NCBI RefSeq assembly: GCF_032854445.1
Contig: NC_088300.1
Coordinates: 82,191,084 to 82,255,083 of the forward strand
From: Liolophura sinensis
Taxonomy: Eukaryota; Mollusca; Polyplacophora; Chitonida; Chitonidae
Reading direction: 5' to 3'
Length of the DNA stretch: 64,000 nucleotides
Below, piece by piece: positions 30,800-42,464 of this stretch; the stretch's first letter is position 1, and each line of letters opens with the position of its first letter. The notes beneath the pieces were generated by a model. It ran no database searches, had not been told where the DNA came from, and saw only the letters and a list, made by a program, of their open reading frames with translations. Position numbers and translations under genes: made by a program.

Positions 30800-33700
30800 A
30801 GCAGATAGAGGAGGATCTCTGAGGTGTCAGGAGTATCTCAGTCCACCTGTCTGTGAGCTGACAGATGAGTCTCCCAGTCCACCTGCCTGTGAGGTGACAG
30901 AGGAGCGGCTCAGGCAACCTGTTTGTGAGGTGACAAAAGAATATCTCAGTCCAACAGTCTGTAAGGTGACAGAGGAGTATCTCAGTCGACCTATCTGTGA
31001 GATGACAGGAGTATCTCAGTCCATCTGTCCCTGAGGTGACAGGAGAACCTCAGTTCAGCTGTCTGTAAGCTGACAGAGGAGTATCTCAGTCCACCTGTTT
31101 CTGAGGTGACAAGAATATCTCAGTCCACCTGTCTGTGAGCTGACAGAGGAGTATATCAGTCCAACGGTTTGTGAGGTGACAGGAGTATCTCAGTCCACCT
31201 GTTTTTTGTGAGGTGACAGGAGTATGTCAGTCTACCAGTCTGTGAGGTGACAGAGGAATATCTCAGTCCACCTGTTTGTGCAGTGACAGAGGTATATCTC
31301 AGTCCACCTGTCTTTGAGGTGACAGGGGAGTACCTCAGTCCACCTGTCTGAGGTGACAGGAATATCTCAGTCCACCTGTTTGTGAGGTGACAGAGGAGTA
31401 TCTCAGTCCACCTGCCTGTGAGGTGACAGGGGAGTACCTCAGTCCACCTGTCTTTGAGGTGACAGGGGAGTATCTCAGTCCACCTGTCTGTGAAGTGACA
31501 GGAGTATCTCAGTCCACCTGTTTGTGAGGTGACAAAAATATCTCAGGCCACTTGTCTGTGAGGTGACAGAGGAGTATCTTAGTCTACCTGTCTGTGAGGT
31601 GACAGAGGAGTATCTCAGTCCACCTATTTGTAAGGTGAAAGGAATATCTCAGTCCATCTGTTTGAAAGGTGACAGGAGTATTTCAGTCCACCTGCCTGTG
31701 AGATAACAGAGGAGTCTCTCAGTCAACCTGTCTGTGAGATGACAGAGGAGTATCTCAGTCCACCTGTCTGTGAGGTAAAAGAGGAGTATCTCAGTCCACC
31801 TGTTTGTGAGGTGACAGAGGAATATCTCCGTCCACCTGTCTTTGAGGTGACAGGAGTATCTCAGTCCACACCTGTCTGTGAAATGACAGGAGTATCTCAG
31901 TTCACCTGTCTGTGAGGTGATAGAGGAGTATCTCAGTCCACCTGTCTGTGAGGTGACAGGAGTATCTCAGTCCACCTGTTTGTGAGGTGACAGAGGAGTA
32001 TCTCAGTCCACCTGTATGTGAGGTGACAGAGGAGTCTCTCAGTCCACTTGTCTGTGAGGTGACAAAGGAATACCACAGTCCACCTGTATGTGAAGTGACA
32101 GAGGAGTATCTCAGTCCACCTGTCTGTAAGGTGACAGGAGTATCTCGGTCCACCTGCCTGTGAGGTAAAAGAGGAGTATCTCAGTCCACCTGTTTGTGAG
32201 GTGACAGAGGAATATCTCCGTCCACCTGTCTTTGAGGTGACAGGAGTATCTCAGTCCACACCTGTCTGTGAAATGACAGAGGAGTATCTCAGTTCACCTG
32301 TCTGTGAGGTGATAGAGGAGTATCTCAGTCCACCTGTCTGTGAGGTGACAGGAGTATCTCAGTCCACCTGTTTGTGAGGTGACAGAGGAGTATCTCAGTC
32401 CACCTGTATGTGAGGTGACAGAGGAGTCTCTCAGTCCACTTGTCTGTGAGGTGACAAAGGAATACCACAGTCCACCTGTATGTGAAGTGACAGAGGAGTA
32501 TCTCAGTCCACCTGTCTGTAAGGTGACAGGAGTATCTCGGTCCACCTATTTTTAAGGTGAAAGGAGTATCTCAGTCTACCTGTTTGTGAGGTGACAGAGG
32601 AGTATCTCAGTCCACCTGTCTGTGAGGTAACAGAGGAGTATCTCAGTCCACCTGTCTGTGAGGTGAATGGAGTATTTCAGTCCACCTGTCTATGAAGTTA
32701 CAGAGTCTCTCAGCCCACCTGTCTGTGGGGTAACAGAGAAATACCTCAGGCCAACTGTCTGTGAGGTGACAGAGGAGTCTCAGTCTACCTGTCTATGAGG
32801 TGACAGAGGAGTACCTCACTCGACCTATCTGTGAGATGACAGGAGTGTCTCAGTCCACCCGTTTGTGAGGTGACAATAGAGTGTCTCAGTCTACCTGTCT
32901 GCGAGGTGATAAAGGAATCTCTCAGTCCACCTGTCTGTGAGCTGACAGAGGAGTCAGTCCATCGGTCTGTGAGGTGACAGGAGTATCTCAGTCCACCTGT
33001 CTGGAGGTGCCAGGAGTATCTCAGTCCACCTGTTAGTGAGGTGACAAGAATATCTCATCTGCCCATCTGCTTGAGGTGACAGGAGTATCCCAGTCCACAC
33101 CTGTCTGTGAGGTGACAGAGGAGTGTCTCAGTCTACCTGTCTGCGAGGTGATGAAGGAATCTCTCAGTCTACCTGTCTGTGAGGTGACAAAGGAGTATCT
33201 CAGTCCACAAGTCTGTGTGATGACAGAGGAGTACCTCAGTCGACCTATCTGTGAAATGACAGGAGTATCTCAGTCCACCTGTCTGTGAGGTGACATGAGT
33301 ATCTCAGTCCACCTGTCTGTGAGATGACAGAGGAGTATTTCAGTCCACCTGTCTGTGAGGTGACAGGGAGTCTTCTCAGTCCACCTGTCTGTGACGTGAC
33401 AGAGGAATACCTCAATCCACCTGTGAGGCCTGTGAGGACCTGTTTTGTAATGTAAAAGGAGTATCTCAGTCCACCTGTTTGTGAGGTGACAGGAGTATCT
33501 CAGTCCACACCTGTCTGTGAGGTGACAGGAGTATCTCAGACAACCTGTTTCTGAGGTGACAGGGGAGTATCTGAGTCCATCGGTCTGTGAGGTGACAGGA
33601 GTATCTCAGTCCACACCTGTCTGTGAGGTGACAGGAGTATCTGAGTTCACCTGTCTGTGAGGCGACAAGAGAATTTCAGTTCACCTGTCTGTGAGGTGAC

Positions 33701-35610
33701 AGGAGTATCTCAGTCCACCTGTTTGTGAGGCGACAAGAGAATCTCAGTGCACCTGTCTGTGAGGTGACAGGAGTATCTCAGTCCACCTGTTTGTGAGGTG
33801 ACAGAAGTATCTCAGTCCACCTGTTTGTGAGGTGACAGGGGAGTATCTGAGTCCATCGGTCTGTGAGGTGACAGGAGTATCTCAGTCTACACCTGTCTGT
33901 GAGGTGACAGGAGTATCTGAGTTCACCTGTCTGTGAGGCGACAAGAGAATTTCAGTTCACCTGTCTGTGAGGTGACAGGAGTATCTCAGTCCACCTGTTT
34001 GTGAGGCGACAAGAGAATCTCAGTGCACCTGTCTGTGAGGTGACAGGAGTATCTCAGTCCACCTGTCTGTGAGGTGACAGAAGAGTATCTCAGTCTCCCT
34101 GTCTGTGAGATGACAGAGGAGTATCTCAGTCCACCTGTCTGTGAGGTGACAGAAAAGTATCTGTCCACCTGTTTGTAAAATGACAGGAGTATCTCAGTCC
34201 ACCTGTTTGTGAGGTGACAGGAGTATCTCAGTACACCTGTCTGTGAGGCGACAAGAGAATTTCAGTTCACCTGTCTGTGAGGTGACAGGAGTATCTCAGT
34301 GCACCTGTTTGTGAGGCGACAAGAGAATCTCAGTGCACCTGTCTGTGAGTTGACAGGAGTATCTGAGTTCACCTGTTTGTGAGGTGGCAGGAGTATCCCA
34401 GTCCACACCTGTTTGTGAGGTGACAAGAGTATCTCAGTCCACCTGTTTGTGAGGTGACAGAAGTATCTCAGTCCACCTGCCTGTGAGGTGACAGAGGAGT
34501 ATCTCAGTCCACCTGTTTGTGAGGTGACAGAAGTATCTCAGTCCACCTGTTTGTGAGGTGACAGGGGAGTATCTGAGTTCCCCTGTTTGTGAGGTGACAG
34601 GGGAGTATCTGAGTTCACCTGTTTGTGAGGTGGCAGGAGTATCCCAGTCCACACCTGTCTGTGAGGTGACAGAGGAGTATCTCAGTCCACCTGTTTGTGA
34701 GGTGACAGAAGTATCTCAGTCCACCTGTTAGTGAGGTGACAAGAATATCTCAGTTCACCTGTTTGTGAGGTGACAGGGGAGTATCTGAGTCCACCTGTTT
34801 GTGAGGTGACAGAAGTATCTCAGTCCACCTGTTTGTGAGGTGACACGGGAGTATCTGAGTCCACCTGTTTGTGAGGTGACAGAAGTATCTCAGCCCACCT
34901 GTTTGTGAGGTGACAGGGGAGTATCTGAGTTCACCTGTTTGTGAGGTGACAGGGGAGTATCTGAGTCCACCTGTCTGTGAGGTCACCGAGAAGTATCTCA
35001 GTTCACCTGTTTGTGAAGTGGCAGGAGTATCTCAGTCCACTTGTCTGTGAGGTGACAGGGGAGTATCTCAGTCCACCTGTTTGTGAGGTGACAGAAATAT
35101 CTCAGTCCACCTGTTTGTGAGGTGACAGGAGTATCTCAGTCCACCTGTTTGTGAGGTGACAGGGGAGTATCTCAGTTCACCTGTTTGTGAGGTGACAGGA
35201 GTATCTCAGTTCACCTGTCTATGAGGTGGCAGAGGAGTATCTCAGTCCACTTGTCTGTGAGGTGACAGGAGTATCTCAGTCCACCTGTTTGTGAGGTGAC
35301 AAGAATATTTCAGGTCACCTATCTGTGAGGTGACAGAGGAGTATCTCAATCCACCTATTTGTACCGTGAAAGGAGTATTTCAGTCCACCTGTCTGTGAGG
35401 TGAAAGAGGAGTCTCTCAGTCCACCTATTTGTAAGTTGACAGGAGTATCTCAGTCCACCTGTCTGTGAGGTGACAGGAGTATCTCAGTCCACCTGTCTGT
35501 GAGGTGACAGAGGAGTCCCTCAGTCCACCTGTCTGTGAGGTGACAGAGGAGTACTTCAGCCTACTTGTCTGTGAGGTGACAGGGGTACCTCAGTCCACCT
35601 GGGAGAAAAT
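30800..35610. repeat. SETDB1: Large minisatellite, 33-36-bp unit, about 140 copies
   Basis: The unit is cacctgtctgtgaggtgaca plus gaggagtatctcagtc with many subtypes. The segments around 31902-32153 and 32294-32545 encode identical 83-codon frames, which marks a recent internal duplication with a 392-bp offset. A remnant unit at 40381-40420 near the exon g donor shows that the array once reached it. Confidence 0.96.
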
Positions 35611-35718
35611 ATGTCAGTTAAACGAAGGGATGACTTACAGATCTCTGACACTGAAAACATATGGATTGAAGTACAAAACCCACATGAGCAAGCCTTTTTA
35701 CTGTGATTGTCTACAGGA

Positions 35719-35975
35719 TTTTTTTTTTTTTTTGATTGGTGTTTTACGCCATACTCAAGAATATTTCACTTATACGACGGCGGCCAGCATTATGGTAGGT
35801 GGAAACCGGGCAGAGCCCGGGGGAAACCCACAACCAGCCGCAGGTTGCTGGCAGACCTTCTCACGTACGGTCGCCAGCATGAGCTGGAATTGAACTCACA
35901 GCGACCGCATTGGTGAGAGACTCCTGGGTCATTACGCTGCGCTAGCACTTTAACCGACTGAGCCACAGAGGCCCC
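35719..35975 (-). mobile_element. tRNA-derived SINE (family A), full length with 14-bp target duplication
   Basis: This is the same element as at 18975 in opposite orientation, with poly-T at 35719-35733 and the tRNA-like head at the right end. A perfect 14-bp direct repeat, gattgtctacagga, flanks it at 35705-35718 and 35976-35989, the target duplication of L1/CR1-type endonuclease insertion. The exact duplication indicates a fairly recent insertion. Confidence 0.95.
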
Positions 35976-36779
35976 GATTGTCTACAGGACACCAAAATCA
36001 AAATGAATATGGTATGATCAATTTGAAGAAGTGGTAAAGCCATTGGAAAAAAAGGAAATAATGATTTTTGGGGACTATCTCTTAACCCACATGAGATACC
36101 AAAAGCATGGCTCAAGATTACCAGCTTATTTCATCTTGTAAAAGAACGTACCAGAATTACTAGTACATCTGAGACATGGTGTAGATCATGTTTACACAAC
36201 AGTGTCATCTAGTAGAACTTAAAGTACCACATTATGCCATCAGTAACAACTATCTTACATGTGTTACGAAATCAAATTTGGCTAAACTTTGAAAAAAAAA
36301 CAACATCCAAATGACAAACCGAGATTACAAATATTTTGATGAGAAGTCATTTCTCAAAGATGTAAGCAGAGAAAATTTTAAATTACCTGAATGGCAGGTG
36401 ACCCATATACCGCTTTAAATATTTGGTTCACCTTGTTCAAGGATGATTTTTTCAAAAGCATGCCCCATTAAAAACTAGCACAGTGAATAGATACAGGTAA
36501 CTAGACTGGTGCTCTGCACATATTAAAGAAAAACGTCAAAAGAGTGACTTGTATCATAGAAAGAATGATGGAAGATAATACACATTTTGGTGCAACAAAA
36601 CAAAAGCCTTAATTCATAAAGCGAAATCAAAACAAATGTAGGCTGCAGGAGAAGACATAACAAATTCAAGTGACTTTTGGAAACTGATAAGACTTAGATT
36701 CTGAGTTCACTCTGCCTCAATATCAAGCAGTGATAAATGATCCAAAAAGTAACAAATCAACAAATGATATTAAACAAAT

Positions 36780-36950
36780 TACAAGGAGCATTAGCAAAAC
36801 TCATTGAACTAGGAGCATTAACAAAACTCATTGAACTAGGAGCATTAACAAAACTCATTGAACTAGGAGCATTAACAAAACTCATTGAACTAGGAGCATT
36901 AACAAAACTCATTGAACTAGGAGCATTAACAAAACTCATTGAACCGACTG
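36780..36950 (+). repeat. 27-bp tandem repeat, six copies, in LINE-derived sequence
   Basis: The unit ggagcattaacaaaactcat plus tgaacta is almost perfect. In the plus-strand frame it reads GALTKLIEL repeated, and 27 is nine codons, so the frame is kept through to the reverse transcriptase-like text. Confidence 0.95.
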
Positions 36951-37779
36951 ATTCTTGGTCAGAGTTAATTGATTGTAGTGACATTACTGATGCTGTCCTT
37001 CTTGACCTACGAAAAGCACATGATTTAGTTAATCACAAAACGTTACAGAAGAAACTAGGTACCCCATTTCTCCTAATTTTTGGGACACCTGATTTTAGCC
37101 AACAAACGTTGGCTATTGCTGTAGCAGGAATATTTGTTTCCTTTTTTCTCACATGGTTAGACTATCTTATGAACAACATACACTGTACTCACATCTTAAC
37201 TTTTCCAAAAATCTGGGGAAAAATATTACATTCTGCTTTCAGCACTACTAATATCTGTCTCAATAATTAGAAGACTTAGGGTATATGGTATAAGAGAAAA
37301 CCCTTACGATGTACTGAATTTTATCTGAGTGGGAGAAAGCAGTGTGTATGTAACTGGTGCTCAGTCTGATAGTGACAAAAAAGTTGGGTGTACCACAGGT
37401 TCAGTTTTAGCACCAATATTGTTTTAAATTTATATTAATGATCTACATATGCACACCACTGAATGTGATAGTGATGAAATAGAGGGGAAGCTCAATGAAG
37501 GCTTACAAGCAGTAAACCTATGGTGTCAAAATAACAAAATGTGTGCTAATGCTGACAAAACTAAGTGTATCATTGTTACAACTCATCAAGAGAGAGTCCA
37601 TCTACCCTTTAAGCTTGTCTTAAATTTGGATGGTGTGTGGAACAATATAACATTATGTACAGAAATTTTTGAAGCCCTTTTAGATATACTTCTCACCCAT
37701 TTTATGTCTTCACCCAAACATGTACTTTATACTTCTCAGGAGTATTTTACATGCATGTAGCTGTGCTCTCTGGTTTTTA

Positions 37780-38790
37780 TAGATACACTTGTGTATTTAC
37801 TGATTTAGCACACCTTGTTTCATTTGTGCACATAGCCATGCTATGAAGTCTTTAGAGATATACATGTGTATTCATTGATTTAGCACATCTTGTTTGATTT
37901 GTGCACATAACCGTGCTCTGTAGTGTTTATAGACATACATGTGTATTTATTGATTTAGCACATCTTGTTTGATTTGTGCACATAACCGTGCTCTGTAGTG
38001 TTTATAGACATACATGTGTATTCATTGATTTAGCACATCGTTTGATTTGTGCACATAACCGTGCCCTGTAGTGTTTATAGACATACATGTGTATTTATTG
38101 ATTTAGCACATCTTGTTTGATTTGTGCACATAACCGTGCTCTGTAGTGTTTATAGACATACATGTGTATTTATTGTTTTAGCACACCTTATCTGAATTGT
38201 GTGCATAACCGTGCTCTGTAGCCTCTATAGACATACATGTGTATTCATTGATTTAGCACATCTTGTTTGATTTGTGCACATAACCGTGCTCTATAGTGTT
38301 TATAGACATACATGTGTATTTATTGTTTTAGCACACCTTATCTGAATTGTGTGCATAACCGTGCTCTGTAGCCTCTATAGATATACATGTGTATTTATTG
38401 TTTTAGCCCAGCCTGTTTGATTTATGTACATAACCGTGCGCTGTAGTCTTTATAGATATCCATGTGTATTCATCGCTTTAGCACATTTTGTTTGATTTGT
38501 GCACATAACCGTGCTCTGTAGTGTTTATAGACATACATGTGTATTCATCGCTTTAGCACATTTTGTTTGATTTATGTACATAACCGTGCGCTGTAGTGTT
38601 TATAGACATACATGTGTATTCATCGCTTTAGCACATTTTGTTTGATTTGTGCACATAACCGTGTTCTGTAGTCTTTATAGATATACATGTGTATTTGTTG
38701 TTTTAGCACATCTTGTTTGATTTCTCCACATATCCGTGCTCTGTAGTCTCTATAGATATAAATTTGTATTTATTGTTTCAAATCTTGCCC
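37780..38790. repeat. Minisatellite, about 72-bp unit, about 13 copies
   Basis: The unit contains agcacatcttgtttgatttg, cacataaccgtgctctgtag and ttatagacatacatgtgtat. It lies between the reverse transcriptase remnant and the presumed 3' end of LINE fragment 1, so it may be an expanded 3' UTR. Confidence 0.93.
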
Positions 38791-38924
38791 CCATGAAAAT
38801 AGGTTATTTCTATGGGGCGAGTTTAAATAAAGATTATTATTATTAACTAAGAATGTTTACCCAAAGAAAAGTAGATAAAGAAACACATTTCAATGTTAAT
38901 TTTATATCTCAAACAGCTGTTAGA

Positions 38925-39075
38925 AGTTGTCGTAAGTGAAGCAGCACTAGATAAAGGAGCAATGGAAATCCTTCCTGCAACAGAGGGGCACATTACATGC
39001 ACTCTAAGGATTCCTTCATTGTCATATGACTGAAAAATTGATAAGCACTACCTTAAACTCAAAGCACTCACTCAA
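38925..39075 (+). mobile_element. Family B short interspersed element, copy 2
   Basis: It contains gcactagataaaggagcaat, ctaaggattccttcattgtc and catatgactgaaaaattgat. It lies between the 3' end of LINE fragment 1 and the start of LINE fragment 2. Confidence 0.8.
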
Positions 39076-40375
39076 AAGCTATTAAATCCTATAGACAATT
39101 AAATAGCCTCTGCACTAACCATTATTTTTAATCAATCCATAGGGACAGGTATATTTCCTGATGACGTCAACAATGCTAGAATTACACCTATCTACAAAAA
39201 TGGTTCTAAAATGGATCCAAATAACAACAGACTGATCTCAATTCTGCCAATTCTTTCCAACATACTTGAAAAGTATGTTGCAAACCAGATAAATGAATTC
39301 TTAACTACACATAAATTGTGACAAGAACTACAGTCAGGATTTAGATCCCATCATTCATGCCAAACTTCACTCACAAACATTACTGATGACTGGCTGTCAC
39401 TGATCGATGAAAACCAGCTGACAGTTGTGTTATATATTGATCTTAAGAAAGCATTTGACCTTATTAACTACTAATTACTGCTACAGAAATTGACTAGCTA
39501 TCAATTTAGAAACAAATGTCTTTGATGGTATCAAAGTTATCTATCACACAGAAAACAAAAGGTCTCTCTAGGAAGAATTCAGTCTGAACTACGTGAAGTA
39601 ACATGCATAGTCCCCCAGGGCTCTATACTTGACCCTTTACTGTTAATTATTTTCATCAATGATCTCCATCTACAAGCTAAGAATTGTATTATTCATCTGT
39701 TTGTAGATGACACAACAGTCCCAACATCAACCAAAACATTGGAAAGTGTAGAGGTTAGGGTTAGGGACAGTGTAGAGACAGCACTAGGAAATGAAAGGGG
39801 AACATCACTACAGTGGTGGGGCGATAATGATATTGCCATCAACCTTGAAAAGACAAGATGTATCACAGTCGGTTCATGGCAGTGTGTACCTAAGTTGGAG
39901 AGGAAACTCCACCTAGAAATTGATGGATAAGAAATTGAAAATGTTAAGTATACACAAAGCTCCTACATGTAGGTGTAACAACTGATGACAGGTTGTCCTG
40001 GGAGAAACAAACTGAAAATCAATGTAAACTTATATCATCCAAGCTCATACTGTTACAAAAGATAAAAAAAATATTTACCACACCACTAAAGGTTTTTGTT
40101 TTAAAATCCTTATGTACAACCACTGTTGGATTACTGTTGCACAATATGGGGCAGTGACTCTAAAGTCACTTGAATGTATGTTACGCCTCCAGGAACATGC
40201 AGCACGGATCATTTTAAATGCACAATATCCAACACCAAGTCAAGAACTGTTCAGTGTCTTTAAATGGATGACATAGTATATGAACGAATCATATAGCATA
40301 GTGTGTAAGCATGGGCTCAAGGAAGACTAGTTTGTAACTCATTGATAACCCTCAGAAAATAAAGAATTATGATTA
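39075..40375 (+). mobile_element. CR1/L2-like LINE fragment 2, reverse transcriptase pseudogene
   Basis: One mostly open frame with several stops reads ARITPIYKNGSKMDPNNN, NILEKYVANQINEFLTTHKL, VVLYIDLKKAFDLINY, VPQGSILDPLLLIIFINDLH and the catalytic box FVDDTTV (about 39700-39720), where Val replaces the usual Ala of FADD. It continues to a thumb-like segment and ends with a gattattattag tail next to SETDB1 exon g. Only the reverse transcriptase part is present. Confidence 0.85.
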
Positions 40376-40380
40376 TTATT

Positions 40381-40420
40381 AGAGGAATATGTCACTCTAC
40401 CTGTCTGCAGAGTGACACCC
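40381..40420. repeat. SETDB1: Single remnant unit of the 30800-35610 array near the exon g donor
   Basis: The text agaggaatatgtcactctac then ctgtctgcagagtgacac matches the array unit with few changes. It lies 40-80 nt inside the intron and is separated from the main array by about 4.8 kb containing LINE and SINE sequence. Confidence 0.7.
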
Positions 40421-40460
40421 ACACACATCCACGAACACACACAGAGCCTGGAAGTCTTAC

Positions 40461-40582
40461 CCTGTAAGGAGAGGTTCTTTGAGTCTGCGGTCTTGATATC
40501 CTGCTGAGGGGTCACAGTGCCCTCCGGTTGTCACACCACTCATTTCCACTGTCTGCTGGCAACACGCACATTTTGAACGATC
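40461..40582 (-). CDS. SETDB1: SETDB1 exon g: pre-SET domain, middle part
   Basis: Acceptor GTTGACAG|GATCG and donor ACAGG|GTAAGA bound 122 nt encoding DRSKCACCQQTVEMSG and DPSAGYQDRRLKEPLLTG. It continues the pre-SET zinc cluster (SKCAC). The following intron (9.9 kb) holds a single array-unit remnant near the donor, two LINE fragments, a SINE and a 4.8-kb minisatellite. Confidence 0.97.
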
Positions 40583-40734
40583 CTGTCAACAACAACAACA
40601 ACAACACAGTTAGTCAATAACCAGTAAGTTTACCACACAGACAATCACAGCAGCTATAATATAACTGATGATTACATGTAGGTACATGATCTGTGTGTGT
40701 TCTGCACATGTATATGGAGAAATGATATAAAGCC

Positions 40735-40800
40735 TCATTAACATCACCACCTACCAAACATCACCACCTACCAAACATCACCATCTAGCAAACATCAACA
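40735..40800. repeat. Short tandem repeat, 18-bp unit, three to four copies
   Basis: The unit aacatcaccacctaccaa is repeated with small changes. Confidence 0.8.
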
Positions 40801-40859
40801 CAGGTGTATTAACATTGAAATTAAACAGAGTGAAATATTATTCCCATACCAGGTAATTC

Positions 40860-42230
40860 AACTGTACTCACTCTGCATCCATCAGTACCCTAAAGGTCCA
40901 CACAATTACTGTACTCACCCTGCATCCATCAGTGCCCTACAGGCCCACACACTGACTGTACTCACCCTGCATCTGTCAGTACCCTACAGGCACACACACT
41001 GACTGTACTCACCCTGCATATGTCAGTACACTACAGACACACACACTGACTGTACTCACCCTGCATCCATCAGTACCATAAATGTCCACACAATTACTGT
41101 ACTCACCCTGCATCCATCAGTATCCTACAGGCCCACACACTGACTGTACTCACCCTGCATATGTCAGTAACCTACAGACACATCCACCGACTGTACTCAC
41201 TCTGCATCCATCAGTACCCTACAGGCACACACACTGACTGTACTCACCCTGCATATGTCGGTACCCTACAGGCACACACACTGACTGTACTCACCCTGCA
41301 TATGTCACTAACCTACAGGCACACACACTGACTGTACTCACCCTGTATCCATCAGTACCCTACAGGCACACACACTGACTGTACTCACCCTGCATATGTC
41401 AGTACCCTACAGGCACATACACTGACTGTACTCACTCTGCATGAATCAGTACCCTACAGGCCCACACATTGACTGTACTCACCCTGCATCGGTCAGTATC
41501 CTACAGGCCCACACACTGACTGTACTCACCCTGCATATGTCAGTACCCTACAGGCACACACACTGACTGTACTCACTCTGCATCCATCAGTACCCTACAG
41601 ACCCACACACTGACTGTACTCACCCTGCATCGGTCAGTATCCTACAGGCCCACACACTGACTGTACTCACCTTGCATATGTCAGTACCCTACAGGCACAT
41701 ACACTGACTGTACTCACTCTGCATCCATCAGTACCCTACAGGCACACACTGACTGTACTCACCCTGCATATGTCAGTACCCTACAGGCACACACACTGAC
41801 TGTCCTCATTCTGCATCCATCAGTACCCTACAGGCACGCACACTGACTGTACTCACCTTGCATATGTCAGTACCCTACAGGCACATACACTGACTGTACT
41901 CACTCTGCATCCATCAGTACCCTACAGGCTCACACACTGACTGTACTCACTCTGCATCTGTCAGTACCCTACAGGCCCACACACTGACTACTCACCCTGC
42001 ATATGTCAGTACCCTACAGGCACACACACTGACTGTACTCACCCTGCATATGTCAGTACCCTACAGGCACACACAATTACTGTACTCACCCTGCATCCAT
42101 CAGTACCCTACAGGCCCACACACTGACTGTACTCACTCTGCATCCATCAGTACCCTACAGGCTCACACACTGACTGTACTCACTCTGCATCCATCAGTAC
42201 CCCACATGCCCACACATTGACCATACTCAC
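40860..42230. repeat. SETDB1: Minisatellite, 47-bp unit, about 29 copies, derived from exon f and its donor
   Basis: On the minus strand the exon end ACGGATGTAGG|GTGAGTAT is copied as ATGGATGCAGG|GTGAGTAC. The following intronic text GGTCAATGTGTGGGC is copied as AGTCAGTGTGTGGGC. Each unit thus has 16 exon-derived and 31 intron-derived bases with a full GTGAGT donor. The array is contiguous with the true donor at 42230. Confidence 0.95.
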
Positions 42231-42416
42231 CCTACATCCGTCTGTACAGTCACAGCAGACAAGGAAGTCCTGATCCAGGTTGATGCTTACTCCTTTACAA
42301 GGCATTCTTTGGTTGGAATACTCCACATAATCCGGATACTGGCGATCTATCCCATTCACACACGAGATTGGCACCAACTCCTTCCCATACGATAAATCCT
42401 TGATATCACAGAATGT
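42231..42416 (-). CDS. SETDB1: SETDB1 exon f: pre-SET domain, first cysteines
   Basis: Acceptor CTTGGCAG|ACATTC and donor GTAGG|GTGAGT bound 186 nt, exactly 62 codons in phase 0. It includes SYGKELVPISCVNGID and DQDFLVCCDCTDGCR. The CDC-x-DGC cluster is the start of the nine-cysteine, three-zinc pre-SET fold. The last 16 coding bases and the donor are repeated about 29 times in the intron that follows (40860-42230). Confidence 0.98.
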
Positions 42417-42464
42417 CTGCCAAGAAAAGAGATAGTCACAACATGTGAGAATAGCAATATGCAG

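Larger units (their letters stand above)
36000..38850 (+). mobile_element. CR1/L2-like LINE fragment 1, with tandem repeats in ORF and 3' region
   Basis: Reverse transcriptase remnants are readable in broken frames: AVLLDLRKAHDLVNHKTLQK (36985-37045), a GSVLAPILF...IYINDL region (37395-37450), and NLWCQNNKMCANADKTKCII (37520-37575). The 3' end is likely the segment at 38812-38850, ggggcgagtttaaataaaga followed by ttattatta. Two arrays lie inside: six 27-bp units (36780-36950) and about thirteen 72-bp units (37780-38790). Numerous stops mean no protein can be made. Confidence 0.75.

Noticed and set aside
39753-39768. Telomeric TTAGGG repeat
   Set aside because: Only two tandem hexamers lie in LINE-derived sequence, which is expected by chance.
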